DNA of 64,000 nucleotides from Skermanella rosea (GCF_016806835.2 NZ_CP086111.1:4829471-4893470), one strand, 5' to 3'; positions 19,230-28,600 are shown, numbered from the stretch's first letter. Notes: a model not told the origin generated them from the letters alone. Numbers and translations: made by a program.

Positions 19230-19730
19230 CTACATCAGTTTCTTGACGGCCTTGACCGGCCGCTTGCGGTTGGTGATGACGTTCGAATTGATGCCGTTCC
19301 AGCCCAGTTCGCCGTGGAGCCGCATATACTCGATCTTCGGGCAGCGGTTCATGACGACCTTCAGCCCGGCCTGCTCCGCGCGCTCGGCGGCCTGGTCGTT
19401 CCGCACCTGGATCTGCATCCAGACGACCTTGGCGCCGATCGCGATGGCGCTGTCGGTCACATGTCCCGCCGCCTCGGAATTGCGGAAGACGTCGACCATG
19501 TCCACCGGCTCGGGGATGTCCTCCAGCCGGGCGTACACCATCTCTCCCAGCAGCTCCTGCCCCGCGACGCCGGGATTGACCGGGATCACGCGGTAGCCTT
19601 TGGATTGCAGGTACTTCATCACGAAGTAGCTGGGCCGGTTCCAGTTGGTGCTGGCGCCCACCAGGGCGATCACCTTGACCGAGGCCAGGATGTCCGAGAG
19701 GTACCGGTCCGTGTACGTGTCGTGCTGCAT
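19230..19730 (-). CDS. CoA-binding (YccU-like) protein
   Basis: Rossmann-type CoA-binding domain protein, 166 residues. The nucleotide loop reads [20 protein letters not shown] near residue 20, followed by [19 protein letters not shown]. The [11 protein letters not shown] stretch and the [11 protein letters not shown] segment complete the fold. Single-domain members bind CoA but have no proven reaction. It is commonly found next to metY, as here, and lies 14 bases after the moeA stop, so all three genes probably share a transcript. Confidence 0.9.
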   Translation of the reverse strand: MQHDTYTDRYLSDILASVKVIALVGASTNWNRPSYFVMKYLQSKGYRVIPVNPGVAGQELLGEMVYARLEDIPEPVDMVDVFRNSEAAGHVTDSAIAIGAKVVWMQIQVRNDQAAERAEQAGLKVVMNRCPKIEYMRLHGELGWNGINSNVITNRKRPVKAVKKLM

Positions 19731-19744
19731 GGGATCCGCCTGTG

Positions 19745-21013
19745 TCAGCGCACTTCGCTGAACGGCATGTACGATACCATGCCGCCCCGCTCAAGCCGGG
19801 TCATGTCCTCGGACAGGACCACGAGGCCGTCGGACTCCACCATGGAAGACAGGACGCCGGCGCCGTCGCGGGCGAACTTGGTCGCGACCAGTTCCCCGTC
19901 GGCTCCGGGCGCCAGGCAGACCCGGACGAACTCGCGGCGACCCTCCTTCTTCCGGTAGTCGAAGTCGGCCCGGACCCGGAACAATGTCGGCTCCGAAACG
20001 GTCTCTCCGGCCAGGTGCTGGATCAGGGGGCGCGCCAGGCAGAAGAAGGTGACCATGGCGGCCACGGGATTGCCGGGCAGCCCGACGAACGGTTTGCCCC
20101 GGATCTGGCCGAGCGCCACCGGACGGCCGGGCTTGATGGCGAGCCGCCAGAAATGCAGCCCGCCCAGCGACTCGACGGCCCCCTTGACGTGGTCCTCCTC
20201 GCCGGTCGAAACCCCGCCGGTGGTGACGATCAGGTCGTGCCCTTCGGCGGCCCTCGCCAGCGCCGCCCGAAGCTCGGCCGGATTGTCGCGGAGGATGCCG
20301 AAGTCGGTCACAAGCCCGCCCATCCGGCGGACCAGCGCCGACAGGGTGAAGCGGTTGGCGTCATAGATCGCGCCGGGGCCGAGCGGCCTGCCGGGCTCCT
20401 CCAGCTCGTTGCCGGTCGAGACGACGGCGACCCGCAGCGGCCTGCGCACCGCGGCGCCGGTCAGCCCGACCGCCGCCATCAGCCCGACATCCTGGGGCCG
20501 CAGCCGCCGGCCGGCGCGGAGGATGACCGAACCCTCCCGGACATCCTCCCCGGCGCTGCGCCGGTTGGCGCCGCGCTTGATGCCAGGCCGGATCACGACG
20601 CTCCTCGTCCCGTCGGGCGCTTCCCGCTCGCCGCAGTCCTCCTGCATCATCACGGTATCGTAACCGGCCGGCATCGGCGCCCCGGTGAAGATCCGGACCG
20701 CCGTCCCCGCCGGATCCCGCTCCACCGGCCGGTCGCCGGCCGCCATGCGGGCGACGATGGGGAGCACGGTGTCCCGCTCGGCGGACAGATCCTCGAACCG
20801 CACCGCGTAGCCGTCCACGGCGGAATTGTCATGGGGCGGCACGCTGACCCCCGCCACCACGTCCTCCGCCAGCACCCGGTCCAGGGCGTCGTCCAGGGCC
20901 ACCCGCTCGACCTCCGTGACGGCCACCAGCCGGGACGCCAGCATCCCGCGCGCGGCGTCCAGGGACATCAGGGGGCCGCCGAAGGCGAAGCAATCGTCAC
21001 TGAGCTGGGCCAT
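19745..21013 (-). CDS. moeA: Molybdopterin molybdenumtransferase MoeA
   Basis: Inserts molybdate into adenylated molybdopterin to give the molybdenum cofactor. At 422 residues it has standard length. Visible blocks are [30 protein letters not shown] near the N-terminus, [18 protein letters not shown], the [12 protein letters not shown] segment and the catalytic MoCF motif in [14 protein letters not shown] (Asp in DHVK). It also has [11 protein letters not shown] near the C-terminal domain. First gene of the minus-strand group that continues into the CoA-binding and metY genes. No other Mo-cofactor gene is present in the window. Confidence 0.95.
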   Translation of the reverse strand: MAQLSDDCFAFGGPLMSLDAARGMLASRLVAVTEVERVALDDALDRVLAEDVVAGVSVPPHDNSAVDGYAVRFEDLSAERDTVLPIVARMAAGDRPVERDPAGTAVRIFTGAPMPAGYDTVMMQEDCGEREAPDGTRSVVIRPGIKRGANRRSAGEDVREGSVILRAGRRLRPQDVGLMAAVGLTGAAVRRPLRVAVVSTGNELEEPGRPLGPGAIYDANRFTLSALVRRMGGLVTDFGILRDNPAELRAALARAAEGHDLIVTTGGVSTGEEDHVKGAVESLGGLHFWRLAIKPGRPVALGQIRGKPFVGLPGNPVAAMVTFFCLARPLIQHLAGETVSEPTLFRVRADFDYRKKEGRREFVRVCLAPGADGELVATKFARDGAGVLSSMVESDGLVVLSEDMTRLERGGMVSYMPFSEVR

Positions 21014-21115
21014 GGGGAGTGTTCTCTCGAAGTCTCGGAAACGGCAGGGTCGGAACGCGGCATCCTAACGGGCCTGACCGAAGCCGTCACCCAGCGGATA
21101 GTAGCCCACCGGATG

Positions 21116-21523
21116 TCAGGATGAAGACCCGTTGCGTATCCGCAGGATTTTCACGCCGGTTGCGGCTTCCACTCGATCGTTCCAGGCTCTGTCGGCGGTG
21201 ATGACCACGGCCCGCCGCTCCCAACCTAGGGAGAGACAAGCCCGATCTCCCAGCGACAGGCCGAACGGCTTGGTCAGGGACCGAAGCTCTCCGGTGCGCA
21301 CTGCATGACCGTCCGTATAGGGAATGATTTCCACCCCGAGGCAGCGAACCGCTTCCGCGGCAATGTCGGGCGGAGCACCCCGTTCGCAGAGTTTCGAGAC
21401 GACCTCGGCGAGATTGATCGCGCTGAGCAGCGCAGCGGGCAGGACAGCGGATACCACCTCGTGGCCCGGTTCACTGTTCAACAGGGCAAGGACCGCCGAC
21501 GCATCAAGTACCGGTTCACTCAC
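21116..21523 (-). CDS. PIN-domain toxin, VapC family
   Basis: Putative ribonuclease toxin of a type II toxin-antitoxin pair, 135 residues. Acidic PIN residues are in the right places: Asp in EPVLDASAVLALL, Glu in INLAEVVSKL, Asp in LSLGDRACLSLGW and Asp in VVITADRAW. The GTG start overlaps the stop of the antitoxin gene by eight bases, so production is coupled to it. The target RNA is unknown. Confidence 0.9.
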   Translation of the reverse strand: MSEPVLDASAVLALLNSEPGHEVVSAVLPAALLSAINLAEVVSKLCERGAPPDIAAEAVRCLGVEIIPYTDGHAVRTGELRSLTKPFGLSLGDRACLSLGWERRAVVITADRAWNDRVEAATGVKILRIRNGSSS

Positions 21524-21776
21524 GCTCGGCCGCCGCCCGACGCTCCTCGCTCAGTTCATCGACCAAGCTGAGTCCTTCCGGAACATACCGGCGTACCATC
21601 GCCTGGGCACGCGCCACGGCAGCCTGGATCGGCTCAAGACGGATCTGGCCGTCCTCGACATGCACGATGAACTTGCCCCCCTCCTGCAAGCCCAACTCGG
21701 ACCGGACATTCGCCGGTATTACCAGCCGCCCGTTCGCGGCCATGGCGACATACTGATGCACAACACTGCTCTCCAT
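21516..21776 (-). CDS. AbrB/MazE-type antitoxin
   Basis: An 86-residue swapped-hairpin DNA-binding protein: AANGRLVIPANVRSELGLQE is the AbrB signature (residues about 13-32), followed by a tail rich in Arg and Glu that is probably the toxin-binding part. Starting at the ATG at 21776 removes 55 unconserved residues from the longer open frame. It should repress its own promoter and neutralise the VapC-type toxin encoded right after it. Upstream at 21867-21897 is a 9-base inverted repeat that could be part of its control region. Confidence 0.88.
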   Translation of the reverse strand: MESSVVHQYVAMAANGRLVIPANVRSELGLQEGGKFIVHVEDGQIRLEPIQAAVARAQAMVRRYVPEGLSLVDELSEERRAAAERE

Positions 21777-21866
21777 GTTGCCAACTGTCGAGAGTGTGCC
21801 ACGTCCAGATCTAATGTCAAAACGAAGCTCCTGCCATCGCTCAGCCACATGCCGGGGCCCTGTCCT

Positions 21867-21897
21867 GCTCCCAGGACTGACCGTTTTCCCTGGGAGC
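21867..21897. repeat. Inverted repeat upstream of the vapBC-like pair
   Basis: GCTCCCAGG (21867-21875) and CCTGGGAGC (21889-21897) form a 9-base stem around a 13-base loop. It lies in the 197-base gap between the HTH gene and the AbrB-type antitoxin. No T-run follows on the transcribed (minus) strand, so operator or weak terminator are both possible. Confidence 0.35.
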
Positions 21898-21973
21898 CTA
21901 TTGGGAATTGGCGGCGAAGTAACGGCTGGGCCCGCTGACAAGAACAGGGCAGGCGAACTGTCTCTACTTTCAA

Positions 21974-22309
21974 TCAGTCGCGAGGGAATTGTGCCGGATC
22001 GCCGGGGCTTGTATCCGGTCCGTGATTGACGTTATGCCGAACCGGGCGCGGCAGCAGTGATATCTGCACCGGCCGATCAAGGGCGTAAGCCAGATCAGCG
22101 AGGGTTTCCAAAGTCATGTTGGTCTCCCCGCTGAGCTTCCGTGAGATATGCGACCGGTCCACCTCCAGGATGCGTGCCATCTCCGCCATGGTCAGTCCAC
22201 GCCGTTCCTGCTCTTCAGCCAGGGCTTGAGCGAGGACATGCTTGATCTCGCTCACCAGACGCAGATAGGAGCGGCGGCGTTCGTCGATACGGAAGCTACG
22301 TGTTCTCAT
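21974..22309 (-). CDS. XRE-family helix-turn-helix antitoxin
   Basis: DNA-binding protein of 111 residues from the ATG at 22309 (MRTRSFRIDERRR). The HTH region is LTMAEMARILEVDRSHISRK followed by LSGETNMTLETLADLAYALD, the Cro/C1 layout seen in HigA-type antitoxins. The preceding gene's stop overlaps this start by 14 bases, giving the toxin-first order typical of higBA. An extended start at 22360 lies within the toxin gene and is not preferred. Confidence 0.8.
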   Translation of the reverse strand: MRTRSFRIDERRRSYLRLVSEIKHVLAQALAEEQERRGLTMAEMARILEVDRSHISRKLSGETNMTLETLADLAYALDRPVQISLLPRPVRHNVNHGPDTSPGDPAQFPRD

Positions 22310-22775
22310 CGGGCCTTGTCCCCGCGATGCTCTTGGGTTCGTCCAGTGGCAATGCGTCACGAAAGTCCGCGACGTGGTCGATATGCTCTCTATAGGCCGG
22401 GGGCTGCCTTAGGTTACGCTTCATGGCACTCCTCACTGCAAGGAAGGTTCCAAGAGCCGGAAACCATCCGAAGATCCGCACGTCCGGTGTTCTCAATGAC
22501 CAGATGCCCTGCGTTTCCGGTCGGAGAAGCTTCTTATGGACCCCATAGACCATGGGCCATCCCTTGACGAAATCGACGAATATCGCCTCGACCTGCTCAT
22601 AGGGGCTGATGTCCCTACTGCGGGCATCGCTCCATTCGTTATACAGGACGGCCTCGATCCATTCATCGAATTGCGCCGCGAAATAGACCGACCGGTGCGG
22701 CAGTTCATGCGGTGCAAGGTTCGCTTCGAACTTGACGAGGGTACCCTTCGCCCAAAGATGCTCCGGCGTTGCCAT
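22296..22775 (-). CDS. Putative toxin partner of the XRE antitoxin
   Basis: 159 residues from the ATG at 22775; not confidently recognised. The C-terminal half has the shape of RelE/HigB-like or phage Gp49-like toxins: KKLLRPETQGIWSLRTPDVR, then IFGWFPALGTFLAVRSAMKR, a central strand pair followed by basic residues. The N-terminal half (FAANFDE-like segment FAAQFDEWIEAVLYNEWSD, then a segment ending VDFVKGWPMVYG) is longer than in HigB. Gene order and the 14-base overlap with an XRE regulator are the main support for a toxin role. The region is less GC-rich than its neighbours, in line with an acquired pair. Confidence 0.55.
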   Translation of the reverse strand: MATPEHLWAKGTLVKFEANLAPHELPHRSVYFAAQFDEWIEAVLYNEWSDARSRDISPYEQVEAIFVDFVKGWPMVYGVHKKLLRPETQGIWSLRTPDVRIFGWFPALGTFLAVRSAMKRNLRQPPAYREHIDHVADFRDALPLDEPKSIAGTRPDENT

Positions 22776-22964
22776 AAAAGTCAACGCTTCGTATTTGGGA
22801 CGGGGGGCGCGGACACGCGTCCAACGTCGCGTTTGGGGCGGTGCTCATGGAGTCTCGCGCGCATTCCCGTCACCAGGCGGCTGAACGATCGGTTCCCATG
22901 CAGCCTGGATATAACGAAAGAGGTAGTCAAGCAATTCTCTCGTATGCACGAAAACTGGGAGCGA

Positions 22965-23951
22965 TCATTCCCCCCTGAAATGGCACGCCGCGAAGTGTCC
23001 CGGCGCCACCGGATCGAAGCCGGGCGCCAGCTCCGCGCAGACCGCCTCGGCGCGCGGGCAGCGGGTGCGGAAGTAGCAGCCGCTGGGCGGGTTCAAGGGT
23101 GAAGGCAGATCGCCGGTCAGGACGATGCGTTGCTTGGACCGCTCGCGGTCGGGGTCGGGGATCGGCACCGCCGAGATCAGCGCCTTGGTGTAGGGGTGGC
23201 GCGGGTCGCGGTAGAGGGTGTCGCGGTCGGCCAGTTCCGCCTGCTTGCCCAGATAAAGCACCATGATGCGGTGACTGATGTGGCGCACCACGCTCAGATC
23301 GTGGCTGATGAAGATCAGCGACAGGTGGAACTCGCGCTGAAGCCGCATCAGCAGGTTCACGATCTGCGCCTGGATCGACACGTCCAGGGCGGAGACCGGC
23401 TCGTCGCAGACGATCAGCTTGGGGTTCAGGATCATCGCCCGGGCGATGCCGATCCGCTGGGCCTGCCCGCCGCTGAACTCGTGCGGATAGCGGTTGATCA
23501 TCTCCGGCAGCAGGCCGACGCGGGCCATCATGTCCTCGATCCGGGCGCGGCGGGCCGGTCGTTTCAGGTCCGGATGGAAGGTGTCGAGCGGTTCGCCGAT
23601 GATGTCGCCGACGGTCATGCGCGGGTCCAGCGAGGCCAGCGGGTCCTGGAAGATCACCTGCATGTCCCGGCGATGCGGGCGCATGCGGGACTCCGGCAGG
23701 GCGGAAATGTCCTCGCCCAGCCACGCGACCGTGCCGCCGGCCGGCTCGATCAGCTTCAGGACGGCGCGGCCCAGAGTGGACTTGCCGCAGCCGGATTCGC
23801 CCACGATGCCCAGCGTCTCGCCGGGATACAGGTCGAAGCTGACACCGTCCACCGCGCGGAGAGTATCGGTGCCCCGGAACATGCCGCGCGGGATCGGGAA
23901 GGAGACCCGCAGGTCGCGGACCGACAGGAGGGGAGCGGGTGCGGCGGTCAT
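22965..23951 (-). CDS. oppF: Oligopeptide ABC transporter ATP-binding protein OppF
   Basis: One of the two cytoplasmic ATPases driving peptide uptake. 328 residues with Walker A GESGCGKST (51-59), Q-loop QDPLASLDPRMT, signature EFSGGQAQRIGIARA (about 158-172), Walker B LIVCDEPVSALD and the His-switch in FISHDLSVVRH. The C-terminal oligopeptide/dipeptide domain carries the cysteine cluster CYFRTRCPRAEAVC found in this subfamily. Its start overlaps the oppD stop by four bases. Last gene of the operon. Confidence 0.95.
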   Translation of the reverse strand: MTAAPAPLLSVRDLRVSFPIPRGMFRGTDTLRAVDGVSFDLYPGETLGIVGESGCGKSTLGRAVLKLIEPAGGTVAWLGEDISALPESRMRPHRRDMQVIFQDPLASLDPRMTVGDIIGEPLDTFHPDLKRPARRARIEDMMARVGLLPEMINRYPHEFSGGQAQRIGIARAMILNPKLIVCDEPVSALDVSIQAQIVNLLMRLQREFHLSLIFISHDLSVVRHISHRIMVLYLGKQAELADRDTLYRDPRHPYTKALISAVPIPDPDRERSKQRIVLTGDLPSPLNPPSGCYFRTRCPRAEAVCAELAPGFDPVAPGHFAACHFRGE

Positions 23952-25009
23952 CGGTATCCCACGGCAGGGTGATCCACGGTAGGGTGATCCACGGCAAGGC
24001 GGTCGAGATGGCAGGCCTTGGCGCGGGCCAGTCCCCGCGCGGGATCGACCGTCAGCAAGGCCGGATCCTCGGCGACGCAGCGCTCGAAACGGTAGGGGCA
24101 GCGGGTCTGGAAGTTGCAGCCCGGCGGCAGGTGCTGGAGGTTGGGCGGCTGGCCCGGGATCGTCGGCAGCTCCGACAGGGTGTCGGCGTCGATGCGCGGC
24201 ATGCTCCTAAGCAGCGCCTCGGTATAGGGGTGGCCGGGCGCGTAGAAGATGTCGCGGACGGTGCCGGTCTCGATCACCCGGCCGCCATACATCACCATCA
24301 CCCGGTCGGCCAGCCCGGCGATCACGCCCAGGTCGTGGGTGATCAGGACGATGGAAGTGTTGAACTCCCGCTTCAGGTCGGCCATCAGGTCCAGGATCGC
24401 CGCCTGCACCGTGACGTCCAGGGCGGTGGTCGGCTCGTCCGCGATCAGCAGGTCGGGCCGGCACAGCAGCGCCATCGCGATCATCACCCGCTGGCGCATC
24501 CCGCCGGAGAACTCGTGCGGATACATGTCCAGCCGGCGCCGCGCCTCCGGGATGCGGACGAGGTCCAGCATCTCGACCGCGCGGGCGCGGGCCGCCGCCT
24601 TGTCCATGCCCTTGTGGAGCCGCAGCACCTCGGTCATCTGGGTGCTGACCTTGAGGTAGGGATTCAGCGAAGTCATCGGGTCCTGAAAGATCATGGAGAT
24701 CTTCTCGCCCCGGATACGGTTCAGCGCCGGGGCCGGCAGCCCAAGGATCTCCCGGCCGCGGAACCGGACGCTGCCCGAGGCCCGGCCGTTGCCGGCCAGC
24801 AGGCCCATCACGGTCATGAAGAGCTGGCTCTTGCCGGAGCCGGACTCGCCGACCACGCCGATGGTCTCCCCCGGCATCACGTCGAAGCCCACGTCGTCGA
24901 CCGCCCGCACCTCCCCCTCCGGGGTGGCGAAGCGGGTGGTCAGGCCGCGCACCGAGAGCAGGGCGTCCTCAGCGGTCTTTTGGATCGAGAGCGTCACGGA
25001 TTCCGTCAC
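23948..25009 (-). CDS. oppD: Oligopeptide ABC transporter ATP-binding protein OppD
   Basis: Second ATPase of the importer, 353 residues from a GTG. Walker A is GESGSGKS (54-61), signature FSGGMRQRVMIAMAL, Walker B LIADEPTTALD, switch ITHDLGVIA. The C-terminal domain has CNFQTRCPYRFERC. The GTG start lies 41 bases inside the oppC gene; a GTG four codons later would shorten the overlap, and no later start precedes the first strand. The last 13 residues contain a near-repeat (DHPTVDHPAVGY) encoded by a short duplicated DNA segment at about 23958-23995. Confidence 0.95.
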   Translation of the reverse strand: MTESVTLSIQKTAEDALLSVRGLTTRFATPEGEVRAVDDVGFDVMPGETIGVVGESGSGKSQLFMTVMGLLAGNGRASGSVRFRGREILGLPAPALNRIRGEKISMIFQDPMTSLNPYLKVSTQMTEVLRLHKGMDKAAARARAVEMLDLVRIPEARRRLDMYPHEFSGGMRQRVMIAMALLCRPDLLIADEPTTALDVTVQAAILDLMADLKREFNTSIVLITHDLGVIAGLADRVMVMYGGRVIETGTVRDIFYAPGHPYTEALLRSMPRIDADTLSELPTIPGQPPNLQHLPPGCNFQTRCPYRFERCVAEDPALLTVDPARGLARAKACHLDRLAVDHPTVDHPAVGYR

Positions 25010-25856
25010 CGATGAAGTTGAGCGAGAAGAGGGTCACCGCCAGGAAGACCGCGGGGAAGACCAGCATCCACCACGCGCTTTCCATGTTGGCGGCGCCCTC
25101 GCTGATCAGCACGCCCCAACTGGTCATGGGTTCCTGGACGCCCAGGCCCAGGAAGCTGAGGAAGCTTTCCAGCAGGATCACCTTGGGCACGGTCAGCGTC
25201 ATGTAGACGACCACGGGTCCCAGGGTGTTGGGGATGATGTGCCGCCGGATGATCGAGAGCGGGCGGACGCCGCCGGCCCGCGCCGCCTCGATGAACTCCT
25301 TGCGCTTGATGCTGAGCGTCTGGCCGCGCACGATCCGCGCCATGTCCAGCCACTCCACCGCCCCGATCGCCACGAAGATCAGCACGATGTTCCGGCCGAA
25401 GAACACCATCAGCAGGATCACGAAGAACATGAAGGGCAGCGAGTAGAGCACGTCCACCAGCCGCATCATCACCGCGTCCGTCCGGCCGCCCAGATAGCCC
25501 GCCGTCGCCCCGTACAGGACGCCGATGGTCAGGCTGACCGCCGTGGCGACCAAACCGACCATCAGGGAGATACGGCCTCCGTGCAGGGTGCGGACCGCCA
25601 GGTCGCGGCCGTTGGCGTCGGTGCCGAAGTAATGCCCGGCTGCGATGTCCGGCGGCGCCATGATGGCGTCCCAGGAGATCTCGTCCAGATCGAACGGGAT
25701 CAGCAGCGGCCCGGCGAAGCAGGCCAGCACCACCAGAGCCAGGACGACGCCGGCCGACACGGCGGCCTTGTTGCGCATCAGCCGACGCCGCGCGTCGCCC
25801 CACAGGCTGCGCCCCCGGATCGGCGCCGCCGTCACGGCGGGGTCGTGCAGGACCAT
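24969..25856 (-). CDS. oppC: Oligopeptide ABC transporter permease OppC
   Basis: Inner-membrane permease, 295 residues from the ATG at 25856 (MVLHDPAVTAAP), which has GAGG nine bases upstream; a TTG at 25871 overlapping the oppB stop is the alternative. One early helix, a periplasmic loop containing YFGTDANGRDLAVRTLHGGR (typical OppC/DppC), then five helices with the EAARAGG coupling motif in FIEAARAGGVRPLSIIRRHI. The ending LSLNFIGDGIRDALDP is the family consensus. Confidence 0.94.
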   Translation of the reverse strand: MVLHDPAVTAAPIRGRSLWGDARRRLMRNKAAVSAGVVLALVVLACFAGPLLIPFDLDEISWDAIMAPPDIAAGHYFGTDANGRDLAVRTLHGGRISLMVGLVATAVSLTIGVLYGATAGYLGGRTDAVMMRLVDVLYSLPFMFFVILLMVFFGRNIVLIFVAIGAVEWLDMARIVRGQTLSIKRKEFIEAARAGGVRPLSIIRRHIIPNTLGPVVVYMTLTVPKVILLESFLSFLGLGVQEPMTSWGVLISEGAANMESAWWMLVFPAVFLAVTLFSLNFIGDGIRDALDPKDR

Positions 25857-25867
25857 GTCAGGAAACC

Positions 25868-26785
25868 TCAATCATACCGGACCCTCGGGTCCAGCAGCCC
25901 GTAGGCGAGATCGACGATCAGGTTGAACAGGATGATCAGCACGCCGTAGAAGATCACCACGCCCATCACCAGCGTATAGTCGCGGTTCAGGGCGCCCTGG
26001 ACGAAGTAGCGGCCGATGCCGGGGATGCCGAAGATCTGCTCGATCACCACCGACCCGGTGATCACCGCCGCCGTCGCCGGCCCCAGGTAGGAGACCACCG
26101 GCAGCAGCGCCCCTTTCAGCGCATGGCGCAGGATCGTCACCCGCTCCGGCAGGCCCTTGGCCCGCGCGGTGCGGATGAAGTTGGAGCGCAGCAGCTCGAT
26201 CATGCTGGCCCGGGTCATGCGGGCGATGTAGGCGATCTGCGGCAGGGCCAGCGCCACGACCGGCAGCAGCATCTGTTGCCAGGTTCCCCAGCCGCCCGTC
26301 GGCAGCAGCCCCAGATGGACGCCCAGCACCAGGGTCAGCAGCGGCGCTATCACGAAGTTGGGCACGGCGATGCCGACCATGGCCGTCCCCATCACCGCAT
26401 GGTCCAGCCCGCTGTTCTGGCGGAGCGCCGCGAAGGCGCCCAACGCCGTCCCGATCACCACCGCCAGCAGCATGGCCGTGCCCCCGAGCTGGAGCGACAC
26501 CGGGAAGCCGCTCCAGATCAGCTGGGTGACGGAGAAGTCCTTGTACTTGAAGGACGGCCCGAAATCGCCCTGCGCCACCTGCCCCAGGTAGCGCAGGTAC
26601 TGCATCGGCAGCGGCTCGTCCAAGTGGTAGACCGCCGCCAGGTTCCGCTCGATCTCCGCCGGAAGCGTGCGCTCGCCGTCGAACGGCCCACCCGGCGCCA
26701 GCCGGACCAGGAAGAAGGTGATCGTCAGGATGACCAGCAGCGTCGGGATCGCGCCCAGCAGGCGGCGGACGGCATAGCTCAGCAC
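25868..26785 (-). CDS. oppB: Oligopeptide ABC transporter permease OppB
   Basis: Inner-membrane permease of 305 residues with six helices. N-terminal MLSYAVRRLLGAIPTLLVIL is typical of OppB/DppB, with the periplasmic LDEPLPMQYLRYLGQVAQGDFGPS conserved block after it. The coupling segment is FIRTARAKGLPERVTILRHA and the C-terminus is YGLLDPRVRYD. Located 30 bases after oppA. Confidence 0.95.
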   Translation of the reverse strand: MLSYAVRRLLGAIPTLLVILTITFFLVRLAPGGPFDGERTLPAEIERNLAAVYHLDEPLPMQYLRYLGQVAQGDFGPSFKYKDFSVTQLIWSGFPVSLQLGGTAMLLAVVIGTALGAFAALRQNSGLDHAVMGTAMVGIAVPNFVIAPLLTLVLGVHLGLLPTGGWGTWQQMLLPVVALALPQIAYIARMTRASMIELLRSNFIRTARAKGLPERVTILRHALKGALLPVVSYLGPATAAVITGSVVIEQIFGIPGIGRYFVQGALNRDYTLVMGVVIFYGVLIILFNLIVDLAYGLLDPRVRYD

Positions 26786-26815
26786 GGCAGGTTCTTTCAG
26801 ACAGGAGCTTCCGGG

Positions 26816-28408
26816 CTATTCGAGGCGCAGGTAGCGGGTCGGGTGCCAGTCCATCAGGTTGTCCTGCCAGCCCTTCACCTTGTCCGACACCATGTGCTGC
26901 TGGCTGTAGAAATAGATCGGGATGATCGGCATGTCGGCCAGCACCATCCGCTCGGCCTCCGCCAGCAGGCCGAATCGCGCGGCCGGGTCGGTCTCGGCGG
27001 TCGCCTTGTTCGCCGTCGCATCGTATTCGGGATTGGCGTAGCCGGCCGGGTTCTGCTCTCCGATGTCGCCGCGCAGCAGTTCCAGGAAGCTGTAGGGATC
27101 GACATAGTCGCCGATCCAGGCGGCGCGCATCACCTCGAACTGCTTCTTGTTGCGGCTCTCCAGATAGACCTTCCACTCCTCGTTCCGAAGCGTGGTCTCG
27201 ACGCCCAGGAACTGCTTCCACATGCCGGCGACCGCGATGGCGATCTTCTTGTGGTTGTCGTTGGTATTGTAGAGCAGTTCGACCTTCAGCGGGTTGCCCT
27301 TGTCGAAACCGGCCTCGGCCAGGATCTTCTTCGCCTCGGCGACGCGGGCCTTCTGGTCGGTTCCGGCCCAGTCCACCTGCTGCTGCTCGTATCCCGGCAC
27401 GCCGGGGGGCACCCAGCCATAGGCCGGGATCTCGCCGCCCTTGGTGATCTGCTTGACCAGGATGTCGCGGTCCAGCGCCATGGCCAGCGCGTGGCGGAGC
27501 TTGACGTTGCTCTTGAACGGCTCGCGGGTGACGTTGATGCCGTAATAGTAGGTGCCGAAATAGGGCGAGTTGCGGAACTGGCCGGCCATGTCCTTTTCGA
27601 GCATGGGGATCTGCTCCTGCGGGACGTCGTAGGTCGTGTGCAGCTCGCCGGCGCGGAACTGCTTCAACTCGGTGCCGTACTCCTCGATCGGGTAATAGAA
27701 GACGGTGTCGATCCGGACCTCGGCGGCATCGCGGAACCTTGGGTTCTTGACCGCCTTGATATGCCCCTGGGGCACCCATTCCTGGATCATGTAGGCGCCG
27801 TTGGACACGATGTTGCCCGGCCGCGTCCATTCCCGGCCGAACTTCTCGATGGCCTGCTTCGGCACCGGATAGGCCGAGTGGTGCATCAGCATCTGGAGGA
27901 AATAGGGGGTCGGAGAGCGCAGGGTCACCTTCAGCGTGCGGTCGTCCACGGCCTGCGCGCCGATCTGCTCCTTCGGCACCTCGCCCTTGGTGATCCGCTC
28001 CGCGTTGGTGATCGGCCACAGGATGAAGGCGTAGTTGGAGGCCGTCGCCGGATCGACCATGCGCGACCAGGAATAGACGAAGTCCCCCGCCGTCAGCGGC
28101 GTCCCGTCGGACCAGACCGCGTCGGGCCGCAGCTTGAAGGTATAGGTCAGCCCGTCGTCGCTGATCTCCCAGCTCTCCGCCACGCCCGGGCGCAGGGTAC
28201 CGTCGGGGCCGGGATGAACCAGGCCCTCGAAGATGTCCATCTGGATGAAGGATTCCGGAACGCCGGTCGAAATGGCCGGGTCGAGGGATTCAGGCTCCGC
28301 GCCGTTGCCGCGTTTCAGGACGACCTCGGCATGCAATGAAGCGGATGTCGTCGCGGCGAGTGCCAAGGCCAGCCCGGCGCGGGCCAGGAATTTGCGTAGA
28401 TTCCGCAT
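26816..28408 (-). CDS. oppA: Oligopeptide ABC transporter substrate-binding protein OppA
   Basis: Periplasmic peptide-binding protein of the SBP_bac_5 family, 530 residues. The signal peptide (residues 1-26) ends SASLHA; it has no lipobox, so the protein is soluble. The family opening GNGAEPESLDPAISTGVPES is followed by IFEGLVHPGPDGTLRPGVAE. The ATG at 28408 has GGAG eight bases upstream; an open frame back to 28504 would place polar residues before the signal. It heads a minus-strand oppABCDF operon in order A-B-C-D-F. Substrate range (peptides or murein peptides) is not decidable here. Confidence 0.94.
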   Translation of the reverse strand: MRNLRKFLARAGLALALAATTSASLHAEVVLKRGNGAEPESLDPAISTGVPESFIQMDIFEGLVHPGPDGTLRPGVAESWEISDDGLTYTFKLRPDAVWSDGTPLTAGDFVYSWSRMVDPATASNYAFILWPITNAERITKGEVPKEQIGAQAVDDRTLKVTLRSPTPYFLQMLMHHSAYPVPKQAIEKFGREWTRPGNIVSNGAYMIQEWVPQGHIKAVKNPRFRDAAEVRIDTVFYYPIEEYGTELKQFRAGELHTTYDVPQEQIPMLEKDMAGQFRNSPYFGTYYYGINVTREPFKSNVKLRHALAMALDRDILVKQITKGGEIPAYGWVPPGVPGYEQQQVDWAGTDQKARVAEAKKILAEAGFDKGNPLKVELLYNTNDNHKKIAIAVAGMWKQFLGVETTLRNEEWKVYLESRNKKQFEVMRAAWIGDYVDPYSFLELLRGDIGEQNPAGYANPEYDATANKATAETDPAARFGLLAEAERMVLADMPIIPIYFYSQQHMVSDKVKGWQDNLMDWHPTRYLRLE

Positions 28409-28423
28409 GTCTTGAAGCTCCCT

Positions 28424-28440
28424 GTTTACGTAAACGTAAA
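28424..28440. promoter_or_regulatory. Palindromic site in the oppA upstream region
   Basis: GTTTACGTAAAC (28424-28435) is a perfect 12-base palindrome and is followed by GTAAA, extending the ACGTAAA unit once more. It lies 16 bases before the oppA start codon, where a bound protein would block transcription or translation. It is AT-rich against a GC-rich background. Operator function is inference. Confidence 0.35.
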
Positions 28441-28600
28441 GCACGCCCTTCCGCGACCGCAACGCATTTTCCCGCGAACCCTTCACTGGGGAAGGAATTC
28501 GCAACTTTATTGTGCATCAACCCGCCGGTACGGCGATTACCGCCGGTTTGAGGTTATCCCCGCTTGTCAAACGTTAATACAGCGATACGTCCAGTCCCGG

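Noticed and set aside
28412-28600. N-terminal extension of the PLD-VTT protein back to 28412
   Set aside because: It would cross the oppA regulatory palindrome, is not hydrophobic or domain-like, and the family begins near the conserved RPGATCWR segment.
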